DNA of 64,000 nt from Cryptomeria japonica (GCF_030272615.1 NC_081411.1:826820897-826884896); one strand, 5' to 3'. Counted from the first letter of the stretch, positions 1 through 12,151 are shown. Notes: a model not told the origin generated them from the sequence alone. Made by a program: numbers and translations.

Positions 1-13
1 ATAAAGAATAGAT

Positions 14-1569
14 TGTTGGCATTATAACAGACAATAAGAGATTGTTGGCATTCCAATTACAATAAGAGATTGTTGGCATTTCAATAAGGATATTGAGAAG
101 GTTGTTGATGATTATGGATATAATTGATTAAGGATGTTTACTATCTTAATATTATTATTTTGTCATTGATGTCAAGAAATTGATTTTCTAGTTTAGTATG
201 ATGTTGCCATATCTTAAGAAGAATAATTTGAAGAGTATAAAGAAGTCAATAAAAGACACATAAAGATTGTGATGAATAAGGGGAGAAATAAGTTATTCAA
301 TGGGAAACTATTACTGAGTTAGATAATGATGAGATCATGATATTTAGATTGTTTTGATATCCTACATATGATGTTGTTTGTAAGGATAACACTATACTAT
401 GTTACCGAGCAAAGAACCTAGTCGGTAAATCCTAAGGAACCTAGTCGATAAACCCTAAGGTTATCGCTATCAGTTAATGAAGGCGGAATGTCTATCGAGT
501 GAAGTTTAGTATTCACCGAGTTGCAACTGAGTAATAATAGAATGTATAGAATGAATAAAAGCATTATTTAATGAATGAAGCTGATGAGCTGGAACTAATT
601 AAATGATTGGTAAGTCGTGCATCAAGTTTGTTAAAGAATCTATGGCAAAGTAAAATCAGCAAGAAGATCTACAGCTCAGATTGAACCGCAATACCCTAGC
701 ACAAGTTCCAAGAAATATATGCAAGTTCCAAGGTGGAGTAAAACGTTTTCAGATCGAAGGATACTTTGAACTTAGTCAAGTTTGAAGATCGGATGGCTAT
801 GATTGATCATAGGAAATGTGATCAAGGAGATTAAGCAGTTGGCAAATTGTTTATAAATAAGGAATCGTTGATGAACAATGTATGCGGGCAAGTGTAAGTA
901 TAGGGATGCTACACAGTATTTACCGAGCACAGAAGCTTGAAGACCTGTTTGTGAAATAGAGTATAGAGCCCAGCAGAAGGACAAGATAAGTCCTATTACT
1001 ATATTGTATTAAGCAAATAAGAATCTGCTTTATCATTTTAGATGTGAAGTTGCAGATAGATTTTTATTACTGTTATTTTGTAAAGTGACAAAAAATGTCT
1101 TAACCAAGTGGACTTAACAATCTTATTTGTAAAACCCTCTAGCAAGGTGACATTCTGATTGAGTGTTTGAAATCCTTTAACAAGGTCACTTCTAACAAGG
1201 TGAGGATCCTAATAGATCTGAGGGAAATCCCTTAACTGGGTCACATCTAGCAATGTGTTTGTAATTTTTAACAGGATTTGCTTTTAACCGAGCATACTCT
1301 AGAAGAGTATATTGCTTAGTGGGTCTGAAATCCCACAATGGCTTTTCCCTATTTGGGTTTCCACGTTAAATCTGGTGTTATGAGTTTTATGTTGTTTATA
1401 TGCTTTTGAGTTTGCATGTTTAGCAGTTTTGGTTATATTACTGAAGTATATGTTACCGAGGTTGAATCTGTTGTTTTTATGGAAGGTAAAGTTTGTATGA
1501 TTCACCCCTACCCCCCTCTCATCTTATTAGCTTGGCATTTCTACTAAACATTTAGTATTAGAACTATCA
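14..1569 (+). mobile_element. 5' LTR of Copia-1
   Basis: This repeat starts with TGTTGGCATT and ends ...ACTATCA two bases before a TGGTATCAGAGC primer-binding site. It matches 24436-25986 along its length with scattered substitutions, so the two are the LTR pair of one Ty1/copia element. It has a TATAAATA box at 852-859 and several AACAAGGTGAC-like motifs between about 1090 and 1260. Short minus-strand ORFs inside it are not coding. Positions 1-13 are flanking DNA. No convincing 5-bp target duplication was found, because the terminal CA of the right LTR is altered. Confidence 0.9.
852..859 (+). promoter_or_regulatory. TATA box of Copia-1 5' LTR
   Basis: TATAAATA in the sense orientation of the element. 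It is conserved at 25273-25280 in the other LTR, so it is the likely core promoter of Copia-1. Transcription would start about 30 bases downstream. Confidence 0.6.
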
Positions 1570-1571
1570 AT

Positions 1572-1583
1572 TGGTATCAGAGC
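1572..1583 (+). other. Primer-binding site of Copia-1 (first copy)
   Basis: TGGTATCAGAGC, two bases after the LTR end. This is the standard plant copia primer site, complementary to the 3' end of initiator Met-tRNA. It occurs again at 19920-19931 because this stretch is duplicated on the far side of Gypsy-1. Confidence 0.9.
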
Positions 1584-1693
1584 TTTGGACTCTGGAAGAA
1601 AAAGTTTAAAGGTACTTGAGGCAAATATCCAAAGATGTATAAGAGGGATGCACCAAAGCTGAACAAGTCAAGTTTCTCTACATGGCAGAAAAG
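1584..1693 (+). mobile_element. Copia-1 leader and gag start, cut by Gypsy-1
   Basis: Untranslated leader and first gag codons of Copia-1. The sequence matches 19932-20041 with only a few differences. It stops at ...GCAGAAAAG, where the interior of a Gypsy-1 LTR begins. The shared AAG at the joint is a microhomology. The gag coding region resumes only after Gypsy-1. Confidence 0.8.
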
Positions 1694-3010
1694 TATTACT
1701 CAGCTTCCCAAGGTGGGTCCCATGGTTCTTTATCTCACAATGTCCCTCAAACCAATGTTTTTTCTCTCAGATCACTGAGCAAAATGGTTTAGGGATGGCA
1801 AATGCAAGAACAAGGGATGTTTTGATAGATTTTAGAATGAAATGCATCCTAAGCTATGCATGATTCTAGAAATGCAATAAACTAGATGATAAGATGACAA
1901 GGTTAGTATAAATACTATCCTAACATGATATATTTAGTCTATGATTAAGCTAAATGATAAAGAAAATATTCTAAACATACATATTTAGACTAATTTCTAT
2001 TCTAAAGAGAGGCTAAATGATGAGCATAAAAATGATATATGAGAGCTTGAATGTATTTGAGCATAAGTGTGATACTACAAATTTGGAGGATGATCAAAAT
2101 GGAGGAATGAGAGCTCTATTTATAACAAAAAGAGGGCAATGGATGGTTAGGATTAAATGATTTAATCAAGGGTTGAGTTTGAAAGTTGGGGATCCATGTT
2201 TGTAATTGGTACCAATGAAATGGTGGTAAGTGTCAACATAGGTTGGGTTGAGAGAAGGGGTTGGAGGTATTAAATGCCTGAGAAGACCTTATGGTTATCT
2301 AGAGGGTAAAGGTTAAGCTTAAGTTAGGTTTACCCATTGGATTAAGAGTTAATCCAAGGATAAACCTTTGTGCAAATGATTAAGAGATAATCATGGTCAA
2401 AGCATTAAAGGCTTGATGAGACCCTTGGGTTGGGTGAAGGTTGAGTTAAAATAAATTCTTTAATCATGTAAGAGGGTTTGAGTTAACCATTAATGGTTAT
2501 TGAAGACTTTGGGGAATTAAGTGGTTGAAGACTTGAAGCCTTTAATGGTTATCAAAGACTTTGAGGTTTTTGAGAAGTGACCTCCCTTTGCTTAGGGATG
2601 TGACAAAGTTTAGAAGATGGGTTAGGCTAATTAGAAGTGATTAGAAGGGTCTAGAAGAAATTAGGAATAGGATTTAGGATGCAAGTGGGAGATGTAGGAA
2701 AATGCAAGTGGGTGGAGGGATAATAGGATTTAATTGAATAAAATGATTTTCATTCAATTTGGTTGTAATTAAATAAATGAGATTTATTTAATTTAGGATA
2801 ACTATTTAATTAAATTTGAATTTAATTAAAAGTGGATAGGGGGGATTTAATTGAATAAAATGATTTATTCATTAAATGGGTATAGTGAATTTAATTTAAA
2901 TAAATTGAGTAATTTACTTAATTAAATAGAGGAATGTGGATAATTTAATTAAATAGAGAAATGAACATAAAATATTCATTTAGGAATATGGTCATTTTTA
3001 TACGTCTACA
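1694..3010 (-). mobile_element. 3' LTR of Gypsy-1, outer end truncated
   Basis: Matches 18558-19891 of the complete right LTR with small indels. The first 108 bases present at 18450-18557 are missing, so this LTR starts inside the repeat at TATTACTCAG. It ends ...GTCTACA at 3010. A minus-strand TATAAATA box lies at 2117-2124, and the palindrome AACCATTAATGGTT is at 2485-2498. Confidence 0.9.
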
Positions 3011-3027
3011 TTTTGCCCCTCTTTGAA
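3011..3027 (-). other. Polypurine tract of Gypsy-1
   Basis: On the minus strand this reads as a purine run containing AAAGAGGGGCAAAA immediately before the 3' LTR. It is the plus-strand priming site for reverse transcription. The same tract occurs beside the left LTR of Gypsy-2 at 43372. Confidence 0.8.
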
Positions 3028-3374
3028 GTGATGTGTGTGCACATGTTATTTCAAAGAAAATGATGCATTATCATAAGTTATGATCAAATGCCATTTATGT
3101 GTCGCTCTTTTGATTTGCAAGTCATGCCTTGGATTTGATTTGATGGATGATGCCCCAGATTCAATTTTTTATGGTGATGCCCCCTCGGGAGAAGAATCAA
3201 TATTTTGAAATTTTTTTATTTAATTTGATGAGTTGCATATGATGTGTATGATTTCATTTATGTGAAATGTGTGTAAATTGATTCATCTCCCGATAATTTA
3301 TAAATTTTACGGTATAGGGGAGACCGCGACCACATTACAGGTCCATTTGGCTAACCCTAATTTCATTTTCCTCC
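3028..3374. other. Region between Gypsy-1 3' LTR and antisense gene
   Basis: About 350 bases without a coding feature, lying upstream of the TATA box of the antisense PMD gene. It is the likely place for that gene's upstream promoter elements. None was recognised. Confidence 0.4.
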
Positions 3375-3382
3375 TATAAAAG
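3375..3382 (+). promoter_or_regulatory. TATA box of the antisense PMD gene (Gypsy-1)
   Basis: TATAAAAG followed by a GGGGAAAAGGG run and GATTCATTTGTT, 74 bases before the start codon at 3456. Gypsy-2 has the same arrangement (TTTATATGGGGAGAAAGGGG, then GATCATTTGTT) ahead of its own PMD gene. This conservation suggests a dedicated promoter outside the LTR, directed against gag-pol. Confidence 0.6.
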
Positions 3383-3530
3383 GGGAAAAGGGCTTTAATT
3401 AGATTCATTTGTTCATTGTTGACTTTGGAGAAAGAAAATTTGGTCTGCAAAGAAAATGCCTATTCCGTATCATAGACACCATTTCAAGTGCGTTCGGAGG
3501 TACCAGAGACCTGTAGCGTATGGACCACTA

Positions 3531-4562
3531 GTAAGTCAACATTTTTGACCCTCTTTTGATTTTTGATTTGGTCGTTTTTAGTCATTTTTGGATTTTTAAA
3601 GTTCGGTGTTAGCAGTTTAGCGCGTTTAAGTCATAGATTAGCGCATACAAAGTTTTAAGTAGCGCATCGAGTCGTTTATTAGGGTTGCATCCAAAATAAA
3701 TAGGGTAGCGCATAGGAAATATAGGTTAGCGCATAGACGTAGAATAGTGCATAGCGATAGTTGGGTAGCGCTTCAGGCCAGCAGGTTAGCGCGTAGGGTA
3801 GACCTAGCGCATAGGGGTCACAGGGGTTCGCATGGGTAAAGGGGTTTAGCACGTAGGGTTAACCTAGCGCATAGGGTCAAACAGGTAGCACCCAAGATGT
3901 ATAGATTAGCGTGTCGACGGAGTTTAACGCATAAAGTAGGTTAGGTGGCGCATGCGGGGAAAAGATTAGCGCGTAGAGTCAGTCTAGTACATAAGGTAAA
4001 TAGAGTAGCACGTAGGAAAAACAGCCTAGCGCGTGGGGGGTTTTTAGCGCATTGGGAGTCTGTTTTAGTGCATCTGGAAAATTTTTGCAAGATGAGGTGA
4101 TTTGTAAATTTTTTTGTGTCGTGCTGTCATGATTTTATGGATTTGTCCAATATGAGTGTTGATATAACTTGTTTTGATTTGCGATATTTCAAGTTATGTA
4201 TAGATATCAATGTGTTGTGTTGATCAAAATATGATTTATATGCGTTCTCTATTTCAAGTTCAATGTGTGAAGTCTGATTTGTGTTACAAGCTGATATGGG
4301 TTGGAAACTTGAGTTGTTTTACAAGCTGATATGGGTGGGAAACTTGAGTTGTTTTACAAGTTTATGTGATTTTGGAGACTTGAGTTGTGTTACAAGTTTT
4401 GATATGGTTTTTGAGAACTTGAGTTGTTTTACAAGTTGATATGAAATGATAGGATTTTGAACTTGATGTAGATGAGCAAATTGTTTCATGTTGTGAGTTT
4501 GATTTTGATATCCTTGTTGTGATGTGAAAATTGATATTAGATTTGTTTTGCTTGTTTGACAG
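3531..4562 (+). other. Intron of the Gypsy-1 PMD gene
   Basis: Bounded by GTAAGT and a pyrimidine-rich ...TTTGACAG. It is inferred from splice consensus, from reading frame continuity and from an equivalent intron in Gypsy-2 (43861-44544). It holds the TAGCGCAT array and, at 4250-4450, imperfect direct repeats of ACAAGTTGATATGG / GAACTTGAGTTG. Confidence 0.7.
3600..4085 (+). repeat. TAGCGCAT motif array in PMD intron (Gypsy-1)
   Basis: About 22 copies of TAGCGC(A/G)T or one-base variants such as TAGCACGT and TAGTGCAT, spaced roughly 20-25 bases apart with unrelated sequence between. Variants mostly look like CpG loss. The same motif occurs in inverted orientation in the gag-pol leader (16190-16570 and 18065-18400). 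Confidence 0.85.
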
Positions 4563-6499
4563 GAGCGATTGGGTGTGGTCCAATCGTGGGAGAGATTTTT
4601 GAGACCGTGGACATTGATACCACAATTGTCTCAGGCCGACCTCGATATCATCGAGAGATGTGGGTTGACTTCCCTTTTGGATATGCCTTGGTTCACTGTG
4701 AACTGGGGGCTACTGACAAAACTTGTAGAGAGGTGGCATAGCGACACAAACACCTTTCATTTTGCTACTGGAGAGATGACAGTCACACCAGAGGACTGTT
4801 ATAGGATCCTGTGCATTCCTGTAGTAGGTGCACTACTACCGTATGAGCAGTCAAAGGAGGGTGGTACAGAGGCACTACGTTGCATTTTCCATGATGATAC
4901 AATCTACTATTATGAGATCCCATGGCAGGAGTTCTTAGACCTGGATTACGCACCCCTTCCATCTATACTAGTAGGGTTTATTGGTGGATTCCTTTGTCCT
5001 GATCGTAGGTCAAAGGGATTTTCTGTGGGATGGGGGCTAGTTTTAGAGGAGATGGTCACACAGGGCCGGAGGTTTTCATGGGGGTCAGCTATGCTGGCCC
5101 ATCTATACAAGGGCCTTCATGAGGTGGTATATCTTAGTTACGGCATTTTGTCAGCTGGCGTGACACTATTACAAGTATGGTGCTGGAAGCACATTCCAGC
5201 GGCGAGGCCACTAGCAAATAGAGACAGGCCCGTAGGAGTGGCATATGCCTATGGATACAGGGGTCTAGTTGTCCAACGCAAGCTGGGTAAACTAGAGCAT
5301 TGGAGGAGAGTGTTAGATGATATTGATATGGTCACATGGCGATCGTATACAGGATGCGAGGTATGGGCGGAGGACAGGCTAGAGATGCCCTTTGTATTTA
5401 TGACTAGATACCTGATTGGGAGGACCCCTTTTGTCATCAAGAGGTTTGTGGTGACCCAAGTTTTGAGGCAGTTTGGGCGCCAGTAGGGTATACTACAAAG
5501 AGCTTGCCTATATGCACGACGGAGGTAGGATGTAGCCGATTGGGGCCGACCATTGATAGCATCATGGCGGTGGAGGAGTTTGTTGGGTTAGCAGGCCAGA
5601 TATGAGATTATGCCCCAAATATTCAGGATGCGGGCATGACTAATGAGTTTGCTAGATTGTTTGCTATGCGAGCAGTGGCTAGGATATCTAATCCTGAGGA
5701 GATGAGGTCAGCATTCGATGATGATGAGGAGGAGGGAGATGAGGGAGATGATGGAGATGATGGAGGAGGAGGACGAGGGAGAGGAGCCAGAGAGAGGCAG
5801 GGAGATAGAGGGAGGAGAGGGGATAGAGGTGTGGAGAGAGCGGTGAGATAGGGGGTGATAGATAGGGGGAGAGGTGGATTGGCTATTGGAGCTGGGGGAG
5901 AGGGGAGAGTGGGGGAGGTGTTAGCTGTAGTAGGTGGCACAGATGAGGCTAAGTGACCAGCATAGAGGAGGAGGATGGATGTGCTCCCACCTCCAGCACC
6001 GAGGACAGGCCGAGTGGGTGGGGTTGCCCCAACACAGGTACCGCTATGGATTCGGGTCCCTAGTCACATTGAGGATGCTCAAATTCGGACCCTATAGGTT
6101 ACTGTACAACAGCTACAGGCACAGGTGTTGACATATCAGTGGCAGATTGCACAGTTGACTACTGAGCGAGATATGGAGATAGAGCGAAGGGGGCGAGCAG
6201 AGGAGCTAGCATCCAGTATGCAGAGAGCAGTGGCGGGTGGTCCGATGAGAGACACCCTGAGAGAGCTGGCATTGAGAGCTCAGGAGGCGAAGTACTACCG
6301 GCAGCGCTATGAGGTAGCACTACCCAAGGATCGTCGAGTATAGAGCTTTGCACAGTCGAGATCTAGTTGATCTCGAGATACTGGGTCACGGTCGGAGAGC
6401 CGAGGTGTCATAGGGCCACTGAGATAGGACCCTCCTGGAGATCCAGGGGCGGGGACATCTGGAGCTAGACCATCTCCATCAGGGGATAGCCATACTTGA

Positions 6500-7865
6500 G
6501 AGACGTGGTCTCTATTATATTTTTGATCATTTGGATTCTTTGTACTGGACATAGTGTTGATACATTTTGTACATTTTGATCATTTTTTGAGATATATATA
6601 TATACGGCCCCATTTTCTTTGATCATGTGATGTGTTTATATGGATGCATGTTATGTGGGTTATTTATTTACTTTATGATGATGCAATGCTTAAATGTATG
6701 TATGATGTAGGATGTATGCTTTGATATGCTGTGAGATGTATCTTGAAAATGAGATGTATGATTTGATATTTGTGTGATGTATTTTTAAAATGAGATTTAT
6801 GATAATGATATGCAACTAAATGTAAAATGATATGCAAATATGTTAAAATGATATGCAATTAATTGTAAAATGATATGCAACTAATTGTAAAATGATATGC
6901 AACTATGTTTTTGGTAGCATCCTCATTCTGTATTTGCCATCCGATATAGCCATATGTTGTTTGCTTTCTTTGAAGGTATCATCATTGATTATTGATTTGT
7001 TTAGGATATGTTGAAAATTTATACAAGCATAATGGTATAATTGAACCATAATGACCTAAGAAAAATTTACATGATATTTGATTTTGCAAGATAGCACAAA
7101 CATCAAGGTATAATTGAACCAGGATGACCTGAGTGCGTATTGCGTAAACAAACAAGATTAAATCATTTGTATGCGTGAAGTGGAATCAGGCCTTCAGTGA
7201 TACTCGATGTATCACGTCTCGAGGCAAGTATTCACACAATACAAGTGATCGCCTCTCAGACAGAATACTAAGAAAATATTGGAAGTTCCCCATGATCTCG
7301 AGCTTTTGAAGCATTTCATGAGATAAGGAAGAAAATCCAAATTTGAAAAAGTTAAAAATGCAAAAATAGTCAAGATTTTTATGTGATAATGCAACATTTA
7401 GTACTTCAGAAAATCATCCATCCTTGGTTTTTTTGTTTTTTTTGGAATTGTTTTGTTTTGTTTTTGCGATGAAGCGTAGTATTGGTTGTTGGATGTCATT
7501 CTGAGTTTTTGCAATAGTTTTGATGTCTTGAATGTTTGCAAGTTGTTGAACAAGTTAATGCCCCTAGCTGAGGGTGCCTCTTGATATGATTATGGATAGG
7601 GATCTCCAAGCCATGGTGGAATGTGGTAAGAGGATATATATGGATAACCCAGGATAGTGACTACGCTAAGTGTGTCCTAAATGGATATGTGCTAAGTGTC
7701 GGGTGATGGCCGATAGTGTTTTGACAGATAAAATGGCATGGAGATAGATAGAGGAGCCGTTCTTTCACAAGAGCGCCTATTTACAAGGTTTTCACCATTC
7801 GTTTTTATTGTACTTTGTTTTTTTTGCTTTTTCTGGATTTTTTTTTTTCCCGTGCACTAGGCTAC
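6500..7865. other. Spacer between convergent PMD and gag-pol genes (Gypsy-1)
   Basis: About 1.4 kb of AT-rich, TATG-rich sequence without a supported gene. It contains an (AT)n run near 6590 and about five copies of a ~21 bp repeat with core AAAATGATATGCAA at 6804-6908. It presumably holds the transcript ends of both genes. Confidence 0.6.
6804..6908. repeat. Short tandem repeat, core AAAATGATATGCAA
   Basis: About five imperfect copies of a ~21 bp unit in the convergent spacer of Gypsy-1. Gypsy-2's spacer is similarly rich in ATGATATGCAA-like words but is not a clean tandem array. Confidence 0.7.
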
Positions 7866-9313
7866 TTAAGTGTAGTACTTCTTCAGATGGATGTTGTTAG
7901 TTGGCTCATCGAGCACATCTCCTTCTGAAGTTGTTAGCTGATAGGCACCTAATCCATAGACTGATATGATGACATAGGGACCCAACCAGTTAGGTTCAAA
8001 TTTCCCTTTCTTTTCTCGATCTTGCTGATTTCTTGGATTTTCTTTGAGGACCAGGTCACCTACTTTGAAGTGGTGAGGGATGACCTTGTGATTGTAGCTC
8101 CTGCACATGCATTGTTGATATGCTTTGAGATGAGTGTAAGCATCCTGACGTCTTTCATCTAGTAGTTCGAGTTCTTGCAGTCGGTTAACTCGATACTCTT
8201 CATCTAGGATTAAACTTTTCAAAGAGACTTTGAGAGATGGGATTTCTATTTCCAGAGGTAAAATGGCTTCTGATCCATATACCAATGAGTATGGTGTTGC
8301 TCCTGTAGGTGTGCAGATGCTGGTTCTGTATGCCCAAAGTGCTGGATTGAGTTGTACGTGCCAATCTTTGCCTGCATCATTCACTATTTTCTTAGGATTT
8401 TCAAGATTGTCTTGTTGGATGCTTCTGCTTGACCATTGCCCTGTGGGTAGTATGGTGTAGAAAACCGATGTTGGATTTTGAACTTTTCACATAGTTCTTG
8501 TACATCTTGGTTTTTGAAAGGTCGTCCATTATCTGTGATGATTGAACTTGGAATACCATATCTACAGATCAGATAATTTAGAATAAAAGAGGCAATTTGT
8601 TTCCCAGCCACTGTGGTCATGAGTACTGCTTCAATCCATTTGGTAAAGTATTCTATTGTAGTTATAATGAATTTGTGTCCATTTGAAGATGAAGGATGAA
8701 TTTTGCCAACTAAGTCTAGTCCCCACTGACAAATGGGCCAGGATGTTGTAAATGGCTGCAGTTCCTGTGCTGGTGCATGTATCAGATTACCATGGATTTG
8801 GCATTTAGGACATTTTTGGGCAAAGTGGTATGAGTCTTTCTCCATTGTAGGACAGTAGTATCCCATCCATAGAAGCTTTTTAGCAAGAGTAGTGCCACTC
8901 AAATGTGTGCCACAAATACCTTCGTGAAGTTTGTGTAAAGCAGAATCAGATTCATTATGATCAAGGCAATGAAGAAGAGTACCATCTAGACCTCAATGAT
9001 ACAAAGTATCAGTGGTAAGGGTGTAACGGGCAGCTTGTCAGATAAAGTTACATTTTTGGTTATGGGATTAGTCGATTGGTAAGATATTGTGCTTGAGGTA
9101 GTCGTATATTGGTCCATATAATGGAGAATCTGAACCAGTCAAGACATAGATAACATGGGATTCAGAGTGGTCATAGGCAGGGAAGAACAGTTGCTCTACC
9201 AGGAACTCATAATGACTATATTGCTCTGGAATTTGTAGTAATGAAGCGACAGTAGTCATGGCATCGGCTGCTTTGTTGTTCAACCTTGGTATTTGCTCGA
9301 AGGTGATATGCAT
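7866..9313 (-). pseudogene. int: Gypsy-1 integrase
   Basis: In order: an N-terminal zinc-binding HHCC region (HEGICGTH upstream, KCPKC near 8810), the catalytic core with Asp in GLDLVG, Asp in ITDNGRPF and Glu in GQAEASN, then a C-terminal region with WLGPYVI and a final HLKKYYT. All three catalytic acidic residues are present. Stops lie in the RNase H-integrase linker, and a one-base frameshift near 8387 separates core from tail. It would insert the cDNA copy into the genome. Confidence 0.88.
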
Positions 9314-9319
9314 AAAATA

Positions 9320-10096
9320 CTATTTGAAGTCATCCACCATTCGCTTGTAGGGTAGTAGCTTGTCATCCTTTGTTTGATAGTTGTTGTTGATTTGATTAAC
9401 AACTAGTTGTGAGTCTCCATAGACTTTTAACTCTGTGATTTTCCATTCGACGGCCATTTTGATGCCTATAACCAATGCCTCATATTCAGCCACATTATTT
9501 GTGCATGGAAACATAAGCCTATATGATCTTGGCATAATGTGTCCTTCAGGAATGATGAATAGAATGCTGGCCCCTAAACCATGTTGTGTATAGGATCCAT
9601 CAAAGTATAGGGTCCATTGTTTGGTAGAAAGAGCAAGAACGTCCCTGTCTGGAAATTCAATCTCCATGGTTTGTTTTCCTGGTAGTGGTGCTTCAGCCAG
9701 CTGATCTGCAATTACTTGTCCTTTGATGGCTCTTCTTTCTATGTATTGTATGTCGAATTCATTGAGAATCATGACCCATTTAGCCAATCAGCCTGTAAGA
9801 GCTACCTTGCTGAGTAGATATTTGAGAGGATCAATCTTTGCGACTAGCTTAATGGTGTGTGCTAGCATGTAATGTCAGAACTTCTAAGATGCGAAGACCA
9901 CTGTTAGGCAAGCCTTTTCAATGAACATATAGTTGAGTTCATAGCCATTCAATGTCCTACTGATGTAATATGTGGCCCGCTCTTTTCCTTGTTGATCTTC
10001 TTGCGCCAATAGTGCCCCCAGCGATATATCTGTTGTTGAGATATATAGGATAAGTGGCTTTCCTACGACTGGTGGTACTAGAACTGGTCGATTCAT
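9320..10096 (-). pseudogene. Gypsy-1 RNase H and archaeal-type RNase H
   Basis: The first RNase H (10096-9884) has ILYISTTDISLGALLAQ and YYISRTLNGYE, and is broken by two stops near 9880. The second domain (about 9616-9330) has the Asp in LYFDGS, Glu in AEYEAL and Asp in YGDSQLV of the archaeal/plant RNase H1 type. Possession of both is known for the Tat lineage. The second domain keeps its visible catalytic residues. Confidence 0.88.
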
Positions 10097-10102
10097 TAGG
10101 TA

Positions 10103-11896
10103 CTATTTGATTTGGTAAAAAGATTCCGCACACTTAGTCTCCCATCTGAATGGTACATTTTTGTGTAGTAGATGGTTAAATGGTAGACTTTTATCTGCTA
10201 GTTGAGCAATGAATCGCCTGCTTGATTGAAGTCGTCCTTGTAGAGATCTGAGTTGATTGATATTCTGTGGTGGTGGCATGTCCATAATGGCTTGTACCTT
10301 TGCTGGATCAACTTCAATACCTTTAGCTGAGACTATATAGCCTAGTAACTTGCCTAATGTGACCCCGAAGACACACTTCTTAGGGTTGAGCTTGACTTGG
10401 AATTTCTCCAATCGATCAAAGATCTTTGTTAGGATGCCGAGATGTTCAGCTCTGGTGAAGGATTTAGCTAGTAAATTATCCACATAGTCTTCCATAAATG
10501 TGTGCATCATGTCATGGAAGATTGTTGTCATTGCTCTTTGATAAGTGGCCCCGACATTCTTTAAGCCAAAAGGCATAACATTCCAATAGTACGTTCCCCA
10601 AGGACAAGTGAATGTGGTTTTATCTTGATCTTCTGGGGCTATTTTGATTTGATTATAGCCTGAGAAACCGTCCATTAGTAAGAGCATTGCATGGCCTACT
10701 ATGAGATCTACAATTATGTCAATACTGGGTAGAGGAAAGTCATCTTTTGGACAAGCTTTGTTGATGTCTCTGAAGTCAGTGCATATTTTGATACTACCAT
10801 CTAGTTTTGAGACTGGAATGATGTTGGAAATCAATTCTACATAGTCAATGGGTCAGATGAATCCGACCTCTAATAATTTCTTTAGTTCGGTTTTGACCAT
10901 GAGTGCAACCTGTGGATTCATCTTTCGTAGCTTTTGCTTGACTGGTTTAACTCCTATAGAAATGGACAAGTGATGCATGATTAAGTGTGGATCTACTCCA
11001 GGCATATCAGCATATGACCAAGCAAAGTTAATTTGTTGTTCTTTAAAGAAAATGATGAATGCGGATCTTTCATCCTCTATCAGAGATTTTGCAAGGTGTA
11101 TGTTTATGGCTACTTCTGTGGTACCAATGTTGATTGATTGAGTGGGCTCAATCAATATGGGTGATCGCTCATGAAAGTGCTCAAGAAGAGTGTCAAGTCT
11201 CTCATCATTAGGTGCCTTAAAAAGGTTTTCACCCTCAGATGCGTCCTTTATTTTTACTTTTTTTTTGTGATCTAGAGCTGCCATTGAATGGTTTTCAGCA
11301 TTAGATCCTATATTTGGTTTATTTTTGCGACTAAGAGACTTGGCACTCCCTGATTGATAGACATCATTTTTTTGTTCACTGGTAGAGCCTGTTTCTGGAT
11401 TTATGGTACATAGGTAATGGATAATAGATTCATCATCTGGGAAAATTGGTATATCATGGGTTTTAGGTTCATCCCAATCGATGAGGTCAGGAAAGACAAG
11501 CGATAAGGAATCGTCGGGTGGATCAAGCTCTGCTACTGTAAGTGTTAGGACAGAGTTTTCATTGTGATTGTTCTTGGTTTTAAAGAAGTCCAGGGTTTCA
11601 TCGAGGTCTTTGATGGTATCATCTTCCACATAGACTTGTTCATAATGTTGTTGTTCACTTTCCTTGGCATCATAGATATTTTGTGGTCCAAATTCAAGAG
11701 GTCTATCTTCTGCGTTATGTTCTTCTTGAGAAAGGGATATAGAATCAGTATCATTCAGGATATTTGTAGTAGCATTGGAGCAGGTACCCCATTCATATTC
11801 ATTGGAATCTTTCTCAGAGGCATCATCCCAGATTCTATCAGTGCTGTAAATAGGTATGTTGTATGGTGAAAACAAATCTTTGATGATGGATACCAT
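10103..11896 (-). pseudogene. Gypsy-1 acidic linker and reverse transcriptase
   Basis: 11896-11050 encodes an acidic, low-complexity linker. RT follows, from FAWSYADMPGVDP and the priming KQKLRKM segment through DFRDINKACPKDDFPLP, LLMDGFSGYNQI and MPFGLKN to the active site. The active site reads YVDN (codons 10475-10486) instead of YVDD, a GAT to AAT change expected to abolish polymerase activity. A TGA at 10852 replaces the Arg of GFIRPIDY seen in Gypsy-2. Confidence 0.9.
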
Positions 11897-12151
11897 TTTG
11901 ATAGTTTTTGTTGATTCTGTGTCAGATCCGTCTTCTACTTTCTAGATTTGTTCATAGACTGTGCTTCCTCAGGGAGGAATAACGGCATCTGGAGATGACA
12001 TGATTTGTCCTTGAGATATTGGTGTTGAAATATGTGCTATTGCTGTAGATATGGCCTTCTTGTGGCTTAGAAGCTTTCCCTGATGCAACTTCTGATCTTG
12101 ACGTTCCCGTGCCTTGCGAATTGTTTCTACTGATTCAAAGAGTGCTTCCTG

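Larger units (their letters stand above)
3456..6499 (+). pseudogene. Antisense plant mobile domain (PMD) gene of Gypsy-1, spliced
   Basis: Inferred exon 1 is 3456-3530 (25 codons from ATG) and ends at a CTA|GTAAGT donor. Exon 2 starts at 4563 after a pyrimidine-rich tract ending in GACAG. Both joints are phase 0. Exon 2 is open to 5483 and encodes a PMD (aminotransferase-like plant mobile domain), recognised by the stretch ending TFHFATGEMTVTPEDC, then LCPDRRS and a WRRVLDDID segment. An in-frame TAG at 5484, where Gypsy-2 has Gln, and a later frameshift break it. The remainder (from about 5636) is in another frame: an acidic, Gly/Arg-rich stretch, a probable coiled coil at 6125-6343, and an Arg/Ser-rich end. 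Family proteins include the silencing factors MAIN and MAIL1, and PMDs also occur in transposons. The gene converges on gag-pol and lies wholly inside the LTRs, so it is element-borne. Its function is unknown. Confidence 0.82.

Noticed and set aside
9-13. TAGAT as the left target duplication of Copia-1
   Set aside because: The bases after the right LTR are TATGT, which do not match; no duplication can be claimed.
1544-1693. The 150-bp copy as a target-site duplication of Gypsy-1
   Set aside because: Far too long for an LTR element, and the left joint falls inside the LTR rather than at its end.
4556-5486. The PMD ORF as an ordinary host gene beside a transposon
   Set aside because: It lies between the LTRs of Gypsy-1, and an equivalent gene lies at the same place in Gypsy-2, so it belongs to the elements.
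5623-6552. Minus-strand Pro/Ser-rich ORFs opposite the PMD tail
   Set aside because: Shadows of the Gly/Arg/Asp-rich repeat on the coding strand, not conserved in Gypsy-2.
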